Source: Collinsella sp. (GTDB lineage: Bacteria > Actinomycetota > Coriobacteriia > Coriobacteriales > Coriobacteriaceae). Taken from it: a stretch of DNA of 64,000 nucleotides. The translations under genes and the position numbers were made by a program. The notes under the pieces were generated by a model that was not told the DNA's origin, ran no database searches, and saw nothing but the letters and a program-made list of their open reading frames with translations. Where the stretch lies: positions 1-64,000 of the forward strand of contig DXML01000012.1 of the NCBI GenBank assembly GCA_019414205.1. The letters are read 5' to 3'. Shown here in pieces: positions 1-8,700 of this stretch; position 1 is the stretch's first letter, and every line of letters starts with the position of its first letter.

Positions 1-1
1 G

Positions 2-562
2 CAATTAGTAAAGATGACTGGGCATGATGTCAATTCTGGTCTAACAGAGCCTTTCGTTATGGCTCAGCAGATAGGCATGCGTTTCGAGGGCGACTACACG
101 AGGCAGAGAATTGAAACCGACGGGCAGATAACAAGACGGATGGCGGACGGGTTTTCTTCCGTTCGAGGGGAAGCGAGGCTCGCTCTTTCGGAGAAAATCT
201 CCAAAGTGGGAGGAAAACCGCTCGCTATCGCTGAGCGCTCGGAAGACGACCGTGAGGTCGAGAATGTTGTCCTGGGGCTGCTCCGCGAAGCGGGAAAAAA
301 CGTGAACCGCCTCAACCCGATGCGCATGCGCGCTAAGGCGAAGGCGGACATCTCTGAGAAGCGCGCAAAGCTGCAGGATGTGGTCTCAAACGAAAACGTT
401 GTCCGAGAAATTGCCAATCGAAATGAGGGGGAGCTCGAAACGATAAACTTCGCCTTCAATGAGGCTGACACGATTGTCATCGGACCCGACAACGTCACAA
501 TTTTCAAGGTGGTAGAGGAGAATGCCGAGACGGTCGATGGTTCTGAGGAAGTGATTGTGTAG
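2..562 (+). CDS. C-terminal part of an unrecognised protein, 5' end cut by the window
   Basis: The frame is open from base 2. The first ATG is at 14, but no ribosome binding site precedes it in the few visible bases, so the true start probably lies outside. The visible part (about 187 codons) is hydrophilic with many Arg, Lys and Glu, has no membrane segment or signal peptide, and ends in an acidic stretch. I recognise no domain. It is convergent with the DUF262 gene of the defence island, only 28 bp away stop to stop, so it marks the left edge of that island and may or may not belong to it. Confidence 0.6.
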   Translation, partial: QLVKMTGHDVNSGLTEPFVMAQQIGMRFEGDYTRQRIETDGQITRRMADGFSSVRGEARLALSEKISKVGGKPLAIAERSEDDREVENVVLGLLREAGKNVNRLNPMRMRAKAKADISEKRAKLQDVVSNENVVREIANRNEGELETINFAFNEADTIVIGPDNVTIFKVVEENAETVDGSEEVIV

Positions 563-590
563 ATATCTTCGAGATGGGGCGCGGGCAGGC

Positions 591-2294
591 TTAGCGCCAG
601 ACCTCCAACGCTTTGCCCGCAAGCCATTCGGCGCGATCGGCGATGTCGTCCTCGTCCCAAGACTCTTTCTCCAAGACGCCCGCCATCGTCGCAAGGCCGG
701 CAGCGCAGAGGGCAAGACCGTTCTTGTACCCCTTTCCCTGCTTTTTAGTAGTCCAATCTGCGTCGCGGATGGAGGCGTTGAGCGAATGCGTGATGATGGC
801 GAGGTTGCCGAGCGTGAGGAGCTTCCTGTCCCTTTGCGTCGCGGCCTCCTCGTCGAGAGCTCCCCATTTGTTGCGCCACTTCTTGGGCATCATGTGTTCG
901 AGGGTGTACTGGTTGAACCCGAGCAGTGCCGTGCTGCTCATGCTCGGCCGTATGGCGCTTTCCAGCAGATAAAGGACACCCTTGGACTGAAGGTTGTACA
1001 GGCATGATCCCTCGAATGCCGCCCGAACCTCGGCATTGCCGGGCATGTACGTCGTCGCCTCCTCATTGGCCTCAAGCGCCTTCCTCAGAGCCTCGGCGTC
1101 CTTCACTTCGTTCAGGATCAGCGAAGTGAACAGTCTGTTGTAGTTCTTCGTGGTCGCCTGAACCAGCATTCGACGGACGATGTAGCTCTCAAGCAGGGCG
1201 TAGACCTCGGATTCCTCGCCCGAAGACTCCGCGTTCTTGCGAACGTAGAGCACGTACGGGATGAGCGTAGAGTTCTTGAGGCCGAATATCAGCACGTTCA
1301 GGCGCTCGACGCCGGGGGCGGAGGGGATGTCCGTGTCGCAGCAGCTTGGGTCGAACGTGGACTCGAACACCTTGGCATACGCCTTCATGCTGTCGAGGAT
1401 CTCGTCCTTGTTCCCGTTGCAGTATCTGCCGATGAAGTCCTTGTAGGACTGGAAGAGGTTGGAGGTACGCGAATAGAAGAGCTTGTCCTCGGTCGTGACG
1501 CCACGCTTCTTGTCCTGGACCAGAATCTGGAGGAACGCGTCGAAGAAGAGATCGACGAGCGTGCGCTTGATGCGCCCGGTAACGACCTCCTGCTCCCAAT
1601 ACCCCCTCTTCTCCGCCGTGGGCTCGAAGACGTCTTCCCAGCACTCTTTGAACGCCTGCTCGTTCTCGCGGTTGAAGAAGTAGTTCTTGAGGAGCTCCGC
1701 CGTCGTCAGGCGCACCCCGAGTGAGTTGATGGTGTCGAATATCTGCTGCTCGTCCTCACCCTCGGTGAGGTCGATGCAGACGAACTGGACGTTCGACTTG
1801 ATCGTGTTCCTGTCGATCTTCTCTGGTTCGATGTTCTTGAGGAAGTAGTTGTAGGCGCGGATGATGGCCGAGGGGCCCTCGAGGGGCTCGCAGCCCGTGG
1901 CCTTGACGACCTTCTCGAAATCCTGCCGATCATACTTGCCGTGCCGCAAGGCAACATCTTCGGTCTCAAGAACAAAATCTCGCTCAAACAGATTGCTAGC
2001 GTCGTTTCTTGCGCAGAGCGCCTTGAAGAAGATAATCATGGTGGTGAGGCGTTGCTGTCCGTCAATGACGGTGCGCACCTCGGACACCTCCGACCAGGTG
2101 TTGCCGGAAGACTCCTGCTTCAGGATGATGGAGCCCAAGAAATAGGGCCGCTTCGAGGCGGTGACGAACTCCATGTCCCCGAGGAAGCGCTCCCATTGCT
2201 CTTCTCCCCAAACGTACGCGCGCTGGTAGAAGGGTATTTCGAGCAGACGCGATCCGTTGAACACGCCGCTTATCGTAGATTTTCCTGCATCCAT
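591..2294 (-). CDS. GmrSD-type DUF262/DUF1524 protein (putative modification-dependent restriction nuclease)
   Basis: 567 residues. The N-terminal DUF262 domain shows IPFYQRAYVW at residues 20-29 and the nucleotide-binding DGQQR signature at 78-82. The C-terminal DUF1524 (His-Me finger nuclease) shows EHMMP near 466-470 and the LGNL motif near 495. Family members (GmrS+GmrD fusions, BrxU, SspE relatives) bind a nucleotide and cleave modified phage DNA; the activity here is inferred. The ATG at 2294 follows AAGGA at suitable distance. It is the last gene of the minus-strand defence operon, 137 bp after the preceding small gene, so it could also have its own promoter. Confidence 0.85.
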   Translation of the reverse strand: MDAGKSTISGVFNGSRLLEIPFYQRAYVWGEEQWERFLGDMEFVTASKRPYFLGSIILKQESSGNTWSEVSEVRTVIDGQQRLTTMIIFFKALCARNDASNLFERDFVLETEDVALRHGKYDRQDFEKVVKATGCEPLEGPSAIIRAYNYFLKNIEPEKIDRNTIKSNVQFVCIDLTEGEDEQQIFDTINSLGVRLTTAELLKNYFFNRENEQAFKECWEDVFEPTAEKRGYWEQEVVTGRIKRTLVDLFFDAFLQILVQDKKRGVTTEDKLFYSRTSNLFQSYKDFIGRYCNGNKDEILDSMKAYAKVFESTFDPSCCDTDIPSAPGVERLNVLIFGLKNSTLIPYVLYVRKNAESSGEESEVYALLESYIVRRMLVQATTKNYNRLFTSLILNEVKDAEALRKALEANEEATTYMPGNAEVRAAFEGSCLYNLQSKGVLYLLESAIRPSMSSTALLGFNQYTLEHMMPKKWRNKWGALDEEAATQRDRKLLTLGNLAIITHSLNASIRDADWTTKKQGKGYKNGLALCAAGLATMAGVLEKESWDEDDIADRAEWLAGKALEVWR

Positions 2295-2431
2295 CCTTGT
2301 AGTCCTTAGTAGCTTTCCCTTATCGTCGTCTCTGCCTGTTTAGCTCGTAGCCGGAGCACCTTAATAGTGGCTTTCAGTTTCTCGTAGACAATGCAGCCGT
2401 CACCACGAAGAGCCTTTTGCAGGCTGGTTTT

Positions 2432-2710
2432 TTATCGCTGCTGTGCGCGAAGGTCGTTCACGGCCGCATTGAATTTCACCGTCTCTAACTGCAATTCCTG
2501 GACAAAGGATCGAATCGATTCTCGGATGACATCCGTAAAGCTCTTCACGTCAAAGGTTTCAAGGTCGCAATCGACCGAAATCGCATCGATATCAAGGCCG
2601 TCCTTAACCTTGACCACTTCTTCAACGAGAGCACTGATATTTGGTGAGTCCGTTAGCAGATCAACTTTATGATTGCCATCAAGATTAACGGTCACTACAT
2701 TATTCGCCAT
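2432..2710 (-). CDS. small acidic protein of unknown function
   Basis: 92 residues, not recognised. It is soluble, with no signal or membrane segment; alternating beta-type and helical stretches and many Asp and Val suggest a small alpha/beta protein. It overlaps the end of the TrlF-type ATPase gene by 11 bp and is therefore almost certainly translated from the same transcript. The tight coupling to the ATPase and position before the DUF262 nuclease suggest an accessory or control role in defence, but nothing in the sequence proves this. Confidence 0.6.
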   Translation of the reverse strand: MANNVVTVNLDGNHKVDLLTDSPNISALVEEVVKVKDGLDIDAISVDCDLETFDVKSFTDVIRESIRSFVQELQLETVKFNAAVNDLRAQQR

Positions 2711-5090
2711 ATTTAACGAGCCTCCTTTTAACTGCTTCTTTACCGCCGTCCAGAATTAGGGATGCCCGTTCGAGCGTGTCTTCCGACTCCAAGGCGCCCC
2801 ATCGATACCTGAAACACCCAGCAGATTCTTGATTTGCCAGAATCACATTGTCGGCATCGGCGTTGATAACGATATTCGCGTCGTGGGTCACCACGATGAC
2901 TTGCCTCGTCTGCTTAAGGGTAAAGAACCAGTTCTTGATCTTGCTGTAAATCGTCTGGTTGTCGACGTTGTCCTCGGGTTGGTCGATTAGCAGAGGGTTG
3001 TTCGTGTCTCTATGAACGATGTATTCAAGCAAGATGTTTGTTTGCGTTCCCGGGGATTGCTCCGTGATGTCGACGTAGGAGCCATCATCTTGCAGATAGT
3101 GAATGGATAGCTTTGGCTCGTATGACAAAGTGTATTTCGCTAAATCGGCGCAAAGGGTTTCGGGGCTGCAATTCTGCTTGTAGCCCCCTGATCCATAGCA
3201 GAACCTTCGAATAAATGAGTCGAGATTGTCTAGCGAGCACGTGCCTGCGTCCGCTCCCGTCCCCCGAGCAGCAGTCATGTGCTCGTTGAAGAGCTTGATT
3301 AGGTGCGAGATTGGATGTTCGACCTCCAGTTCGCGTTTAAACAGAAACGCGTTTTTTGTTTCGCCGTCCGCAAATGCCTTCTCCTCGTGGTGGCATACGA
3401 AGCCGATCGCAGCTGAAAGATAGGCATTGATCAGGGCAACTCTCTTTCGATAGGGGTCGGCCTTTTCCTCGAACAGGGCCTTGAAAGACTCGATTGCTTC
3501 GGAGCGCTCTTTTTGCGCCTTGCTGATTTGATCCTTGGTTTCCTTGAAATTACTGTAAATGAGGTTGTATAAGTAATTGCCGTTTAAGTAATCAAGTCGA
3601 TTCTCGTATCCTGCGCGGCAGACGGACTCGCAGAGATTGATGATGCTCTTGGTGACGGCTTCGTCTTTCAGGATGAAGGCAGGGAGTTTCTGCTCGATTG
3701 CCTTTTTGAGGTTATTGACGGTTGTCGAATAGTCGAAAGAGGCGAGCTTTGCGTCGACTTTTCGCTTGTCCTTTGCGTGAATCGAAATGCTCAAAGTATC
3801 TTGGTTGTCGATGACGTATTTTTCGATGAAACCCGCAAGATTGGTGGTAGCGGAGCTGTTTGAATCGGCAAGAAGTGACTCAAATAGCTCTTCATTTTTC
3901 CTACGAATGACACCTGCATCCGGTGGGGCAATTCTATTGAACTCATCGGAAAAATAGAGCCCAACTTCGCGGTTGAAATCTTCCCCATTTTTCTCGAACA
4001 GTTTCGAGATGTAGTTCTGGTTGTAGTAGTCGAAGTGGAATTGCCCGGGTTCGATTGGATTTCCGTTCATGTTCGAAGCGGAGACGCTAAACGACGAGAC
4101 AAACTCATAGCGTTGCCTTGGAATCGGTAAAGGACCTGAGCTCAAACTTGCCGCAACGGAATCCAATAAGACGGATTTGCCGCTGCCTCGTCCTCCGATG
4201 ATGGCATTGAGCTTCGGAGAGAGCATTACCTGCTGTCCTTCAAAAGATATTTTGCCGATGTAGTAGCCTAAATCATGCTCTTCGACATGGAATTGCTTTC
4301 TGGTGATCCTTGACAATTCGCTGCCGGCCATCTTGAGGCCGTTGAAGTTCGGCAGTGCATTGAAAAACTGGCAAGGCTCGTCGAGGCATCGCTGCAGCTT
4401 CTTGAAATCCTTCGAATCGGAAAAGGCAACAATCGAGATTCTTTCGCCAGTGTCCATCCCCTTCAAGAAATCGGTGGCATGGTGGATTTGGCTGCTGCCG
4501 CTTGATTCCCAAAAACAGAAGAACTGATCAATATACTTCTTGACCTCGCCTTTTCGTATGGATTCCTCCATGGCGTGCCATTCGTCATCGATGCTTCTTT
4601 TGCCCTGCTTCATTGCATGGGGGCTTAGGACAAACTCAACATTGAGAGAAGAGAGCATGTCAAGTAGCTCGTAGATGTAAATGGGAGCCTGTCCCTTTTG
4701 GCTTCCGACTTTCCTATCTTGCAAAAAAGCGTTCAGGTGTTCTGCGATGAAGTCGACCTCATCAGCGTCGTCCACCGCATCGAAATACACGATGATATGC
4801 TTAGCAATACCATCTTTCTGCAAGGCAACATCGACTTCCACGCCGGGAAGAAGGGCAATTCTGCTGTTCCGTTCTATAAACGAACGATACAGCTCGCTGC
4901 TAATGTGATTGTGGTCGGTGAACGAAATCATATCCAGATCAGCGTAGGGCTCAAGAATGCCCAGCAGTTGAGTCACGTACTCGTCTATGCTGAGTTCCTT
5001 CAGGCTTTCGTCTGCAGAGAAGCACTGATTGGAATGGATGTGCAGCTCCCATATCTTTCCCCGCGTGCTGATTTTCGATGTATCGAGCAA
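2700..5090 (-). CDS. TrlF-family PHP-domain + SMC-like AAA ATPase
   Basis: 796 residues. An N-terminal PHP phosphoesterase-like domain is marked by HIHSN (17-21), TDHNH (58-62) and PGVEVD (about 82-87). It is followed by an SMC/ABC-type ATPase with Walker A GGRGSGKS (299-306), a long coiled middle, Walker B LLIDQPEDNVDNQ (from 700) and an H-loop VTHD (about 735). This is the layout of the TrlF family, often found beside restriction systems. The start is TTG at 5090, supported by AGGAG six to seven bases upstream; no ATG fits as well. It lies 32 bp after the DUF4238 gene. Base composition is clearly AT-richer than in the res and helicase genes, suggesting separate acquisition. Confidence 0.85.
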   Translation of the reverse strand: MLDTSKISTRGKIWELHIHSNQCFSADESLKELSIDEYVTQLLGILEPYADLDMISFTDHNHISSELYRSFIERNSRIALLPGVEVDVALQKDGIAKHIIVYFDAVDDADEVDFIAEHLNAFLQDRKVGSQKGQAPIYIYELLDMLSSLNVEFVLSPHAMKQGKRSIDDEWHAMEESIRKGEVKKYIDQFFCFWESSGSSQIHHATDFLKGMDTGERISIVAFSDSKDFKKLQRCLDEPCQFFNALPNFNGLKMAGSELSRITRKQFHVEEHDLGYYIGKISFEGQQVMLSPKLNAIIGGRGSGKSVLLDSVAASLSSGPLPIPRQRYEFVSSFSVSASNMNGNPIEPGQFHFDYYNQNYISKLFEKNGEDFNREVGLYFSDEFNRIAPPDAGVIRRKNEELFESLLADSNSSATTNLAGFIEKYVIDNQDTLSISIHAKDKRKVDAKLASFDYSTTVNNLKKAIEQKLPAFILKDEAVTKSIINLCESVCRAGYENRLDYLNGNYLYNLIYSNFKETKDQISKAQKERSEAIESFKALFEEKADPYRKRVALINAYLSAAIGFVCHHEEKAFADGETKNAFLFKRELEVEHPISHLIKLFNEHMTAARGTGADAGTCSLDNLDSFIRRFCYGSGGYKQNCSPETLCADLAKYTLSYEPKLSIHYLQDDGSYVDITEQSPGTQTNILLEYIVHRDTNNPLLIDQPEDNVDNQTIYSKIKNWFFTLKQTRQVIVVTHDANIVINADADNVILANQESAGCFRYRWGALESEDTLERASLILDGGKEAVKRRLVKYGE

Positions 5091-5122
5091 TATAGACTCC
5101 TATCTTCGCCGCTTGAGTATAT

Positions 5123-5635
5123 TTAGCTACAAATCGAACGAGTTGTCCTGGTTGAGCGCTCGATTGGCCGCCACAACTCAACCCTCATGTACGTGATCAC
5201 GAACGCCTTCATGCGGCGCTTTTCCGGTATACGGGCCTCGATGCTGAAGGCGTCGTTGTTGTCGAAGCGCTTCCAGATATCCAGGTCACGGTCGAGCAGA
5301 ATGCCCCACCTGTCCTCCACCTTGAGGTGCCGCGTGTGCAACGTCCTGCTGCGATCGATATCCGAAGTGAAGTCGACACCAAGTGGCGTCATAGACTCCC
5401 TGAGCCGCTCCGGGTAGTTTATCTGCTTTAAATCGGAATATCCGTCGGGCGCCGTGGCCAGATGCGCCTTGAGCGAAGGCGCACTGTACTCGAAGTGGCG
5501 CACGATCATCTCGGAAAAGGAGCTCTTCTGCCTGCTGTAGGCATGCAGCTGCCCAGAGGAATCCGCGAAATGGTGCAGATAAAACCGCGGCACCCAGTAC
5601 TGCTTTCGCGTCATCTTTCCAGACTGCTTCGACAT
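5123..5635 (-). CDS. short DUF4238-domain protein, probably C-terminally truncated
   Basis: 170 residues. The N-terminus carries the DUF4238 signature: QYWVPRFYLHHF near residues 12-23 matches the family's typical QHYVPRFYLRNF start. DUF4238 proteins are usually about 250-350 residues, so this one is short; its last 25 residues are rich in Arg, Ser and Thr and look out of frame. Function of the family is unknown, though members recur in defence regions. It starts 1 bp after res and is followed by the TrlF gene after 32 bp. Truncation could be a frameshift or the scar of insertion of the TrlF-GmrSD block. Confidence 0.6.
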   Translation of the reverse strand: MSKQSGKMTRKQYWVPRFYLHHFADSSGQLHAYSRQKSSFSEMIVRHFEYSAPSLKAHLATAPDGYSDLKQINYPERLRESMTPLGVDFTSDIDRSRTLHTRHLKVEDRWGILLDRDLDIWKRFDNNDAFSIEARIPEKRRMKAFVITYMRVELWRPIERSTRTTRSICS

Positions 5636-5636
5636 C

Positions 5637-8600
5637 CTAAGCCTTCACCGCCTCATATTGGTACGTCGTTCGCACGTTGTAGTGGAAATCGTTCCCGAGG
5701 TCCAGCGCCTCGAAGTGCTTCTTGGCACAGCCAATCTTGATCTTCTCTGCATCGCGCAGGGCGGGTTCGCCGTTCTTGCCACCCTTGGTCTCGGTCACGA
5801 AGTACACGCGTCGCTCGCCGTCGGCCTCCTCGACATACGCCCAGTCGGGATTGTAGCTGCCGAGCGGTGTGTCGATCTTGAACGCCGAAGGGAGCTTCGC
5901 GAAAACGAGCACCTCCTCCTGCTTGTCGAGAGCCTCGGCAAAGGAGCGCTCGACCCCCGCCGAGTCGTAGACCACGTAGTTGTACAGGCTCTTGCCCGCC
6001 ATGTCAGGCTTCCACGCGTTCTGCCCGAGGTAGGCCGTGTAGTCGTCGAGCTCGAGGTCGCGCATGGTGTACCACTCGTCCTCGGGAAGGCGCACGTACT
6101 TGATGCCTTGGGCGATGAGGTCGTTCTTCACGCGATTGATCTTGTCGCCGACCTGCGCGAGGAAGGTCGCGGGGTCGACCTCGAACTCGTCGAAGCGGCT
6201 GCAGCCCTCGAGGATCGCTTTGATGGTGCCGCGGGTGAGCCCGACGGCGTCCTGAAGCTCCGCGATCGGGTCGGGAAGATCGTATTTCACTTTGCCGGCA
6301 ACGGAGACCACAGAGGTGCCCGTGCCCTCGGCACTCACGCCCGCGTCGTCGATGCCCAGCGAGGCGCGTTCGCTCGTCACCTGGGGTGGGCGCACAGCAA
6401 GCATGCCGTCAACCGCCTCGATGGCATGCTGGATGAGCTTGTCGGAGTCGACCGCGACCTGGAAGCGCGTGCGCTGGCGGATGCGGTCCCACAGAGCCTG
6501 GAACGCCGGGTCGAGCGTGACGTCCTTCCGCAGCTCGACGGAGACCTCCTTGGCCTTGTCGCGGATCTGGACTCTCTGGGACTTGTGGATGATGATCGCC
6601 TCGACCTGTTCCTTGGCAGGCTCGAGCTCGGCGGGAAGCTCCACCTTACCCTCCTCGGCCGCTGCCTTCAGCTCAGGCGTCACCGCGCCCTTGCCGTCGA
6701 CCATGCCGGTCGCGACGAGGTGGTCGTAGACCTGCTTGGACTTCTCGTAGCCCAGGCGCTCCTCGACGCCCTCGGGGGTCTTGACCGTGACCTTCGTGAA
6801 GCTCTCCGGGGTGATGACGCCGAACCTGAAGTCCTCCGCCTCGAGCTCCTTCTGAAGCCCGTTGGCGAAGTCGTCGTAGCTCTCGTTCGCGATGACGGTG
6901 AGCACGTTCGCCTCGGGGTCGTACAGGCGCTCACCGTCCTGGTTCACGCACAGGCGCAGGCCGCGGCCGATCTTCTGGCGCTTGGTCAGGTTGTCCTTCG
7001 TCTCCACGAGCGTGCAGATCTGGAAAACGTTTGGGTTGTCCCAGCCCTCCTTGAGCGCGGAGTGGCTGAAGACGAACGAGACGTCCTTGTCCGCGTCCTT
7101 GCCGTCCGGGAAGGAGATGAGCGTCTCCTTCTTCTGCATGATGAGCTCGAAGGCCCCAGCGTCGTCGGCGGTGCCGGCGGCCCCCTTGGAGTCCTTGAAC
7201 TTGCCCTTCTTGTCCTTTGCAAAGTAGCCCTGGTGCACGGCGTGGGGGTCGCGCACCAGCGGGGCGCCGACGGCCTCGTAGCACTCGAGCCACGTGCCCT
7301 TGCCGATACCCGCCGCCTTGGCGACGCGCCTGGGCGCCTTCGAGTTCAGGGTACCTGCGTACTCCTCCTCGAACATCTGGGCGTACAGGCCGCCGTGGAC
7401 CTCGGGCTCGTAGACGCGGTAGCGGTCCACGCGGTCGATGAAGAAGAGCGAGAGCACCTTCACGCCGCGCGGCCACAGCTCGAACTGGCGGGCCAGGTGG
7501 TCCTCGATGGTGCGGCGGATCTGCGCGCGCTTGACGACCTCCTCGTTGACGTCGCCCAGCGCCTCGCCCAGCTCGAGCACCTCGCCGTTCTGGAACTCTA
7601 TGAACTCGTCGCCCTCGGCGGCGCCGATATTGTTGACGACCCAGCCGCTCTCGTAGTCGCTGTTCTCGCTACTCTTCTGGTAGAGGTCAACGCCGGGCTT
7701 CACCTTGACGGCCTTGCGCTTCTGAGTGCCGTCGGCCTGGCGCACGTCGATGGACACCTTGGCGGAGAACGGGTCGGACTTGACGGACTCGAGCCTCACG
7801 TATGCGCCGTTGAGGTTCGCCTCGGCCTTGATCGAGTCGACGCAGATGCCCTTCACCAGGTGGCGCTCGAAGGCGTCGACCGGCGTGAGGCGGTAGATCA
7901 TGTTGTAGACCTGCTTGTGCGTGGCCGAGTAGCGCAGCACGAACAGCGGGTTCAGGCTCTTGATGGCGGCCTTGGCCCGCTTGGTGTTGTCGACGCTCTG
8001 GGGCTCGTCGATGATGACGACGGGCTTGCATGCGCTCACGAGCTCGCGCGGGCTGAATCCGCCGGTGAGCCTCTCACTGGGACGGTGGAAGAGGTTGCCC
8101 TCCTTGGCGGTGCCGTCCTTCTCGAGGCCCTTGTTGAAGGCGTCGATGTTGATGACCATGACCTGGATGGAGCTCGACGTGGCGAAGTTGCCCACAGGCC
8201 CCATGTCCTTCGAGTCGTACACGAAGTAGTCGAGCGGCGTGCGGTCGTAGAGCGTCTCGAAGTGCCTGCGCGTTGTCTGGAAGCTCTTGAGGACACCCTC
8301 GCGGATGGCGACGCTCGGCACGACGATGACGAACTTGGTGATGCCGTAGCGGCGGTTCAGCTCGTAGATGGAGCGGATGTAGACGTAGGTCTTGCCGGTG
8401 CCCGTCTCCATCTCGACGGTGAAGTCGCGCAGGCGCCCGTCGGTGAGGACGTCGGTCGCGGGGAGGCAGCCATCCTCCTGCACGGCGTGCAGGTTGTCGA
8501 GGAGCTGGCCGGGCGCCACGCGGAGCTCGTTGCCGTGGCCGACCATGAGCTCGTCAATTGCCGTCTGGCCCTTGCGGCCGGAATCGGCGGAGAAAACGCT

Positions 8601-8699
8601 ACTGGCGAACTGCTGTCCGCGGAACAGATCGCAGGTTGCCTCGATGGCCTCCAACTGGTGCTGCTGGTCGGATGAGAACTTGAACTCGAGTGCCGCCAT
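5637..8699 (-). CDS. res: type III restriction enzyme, Res subunit (helicase + endonuclease)
   Basis: 1020 residues. An SF2 helicase core has Walker A ETGTGKT (98-104), DEPQS as motif II (231-235), a motif V segment HSALKEGWDNP and motif VI QKIGRGLRL. The C-terminus carries a PD-(D/E)XK nuclease: PD at 951-952 and ETK at 970-972. In type III systems Res forms a complex with Mod, translocates or slides along DNA and cuts beside unmethylated sites. Length fits the family. It begins 1 bp after mod, so the two are translationally coupled. All catalytic motifs are intact. Confidence 0.95.
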   Translation of the reverse strand: MAALEFKFSSDQQHQLEAIEATCDLFRGQQFASSVFSADSGRKGQTAIDELMVGHGNELRVAPGQLLDNLHAVQEDGCLPATDVLTDGRLRDFTVEMETGTGKTYVYIRSIYELNRRYGITKFVIVVPSVAIREGVLKSFQTTRRHFETLYDRTPLDYFVYDSKDMGPVGNFATSSSIQVMVINIDAFNKGLEKDGTAKEGNLFHRPSERLTGGFSPRELVSACKPVVIIDEPQSVDNTKRAKAAIKSLNPLFVLRYSATHKQVYNMIYRLTPVDAFERHLVKGICVDSIKAEANLNGAYVRLESVKSDPFSAKVSIDVRQADGTQKRKAVKVKPGVDLYQKSSENSDYESGWVVNNIGAAEGDEFIEFQNGEVLELGEALGDVNEEVVKRAQIRRTIEDHLARQFELWPRGVKVLSLFFIDRVDRYRVYEPEVHGGLYAQMFEEEYAGTLNSKAPRRVAKAAGIGKGTWLECYEAVGAPLVRDPHAVHQGYFAKDKKGKFKDSKGAAGTADDAGAFELIMQKKETLISFPDGKDADKDVSFVFSHSALKEGWDNPNVFQICTLVETKDNLTKRQKIGRGLRLCVNQDGERLYDPEANVLTVIANESYDDFANGLQKELEAEDFRFGVITPESFTKVTVKTPEGVEERLGYEKSKQVYDHLVATGMVDGKGAVTPELKAAAEEGKVELPAELEPAKEQVEAIIIHKSQRVQIRDKAKEVSVELRKDVTLDPAFQALWDRIRQRTRFQVAVDSDKLIQHAIEAVDGMLAVRPPQVTSERASLGIDDAGVSAEGTGTSVVSVAGKVKYDLPDPIAELQDAVGLTRGTIKAILEGCSRFDEFEVDPATFLAQVGDKINRVKNDLIAQGIKYVRLPEDEWYTMRDLELDDYTAYLGQNAWKPDMAGKSLYNYVVYDSAGVERSFAEALDKQEEVLVFAKLPSAFKIDTPLGSYNPDWAYVEEADGERRVYFVTETKGGKNGEPALRDAEKIKIGCAKKHFEALDLGNDFHYNVRTTYQYEAVKA

Positions 8700-8700
8700 G

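Noticed and set aside
5658..8675. A 1005-codon open frame on the plus strand opposite res
   Set aside because: It mirrors the GC-rich third-codon pattern of res, gives a Val/Leu/Asp/Arg-rich product without domains, and has no ribosome binding site. res itself has all catalytic motifs.
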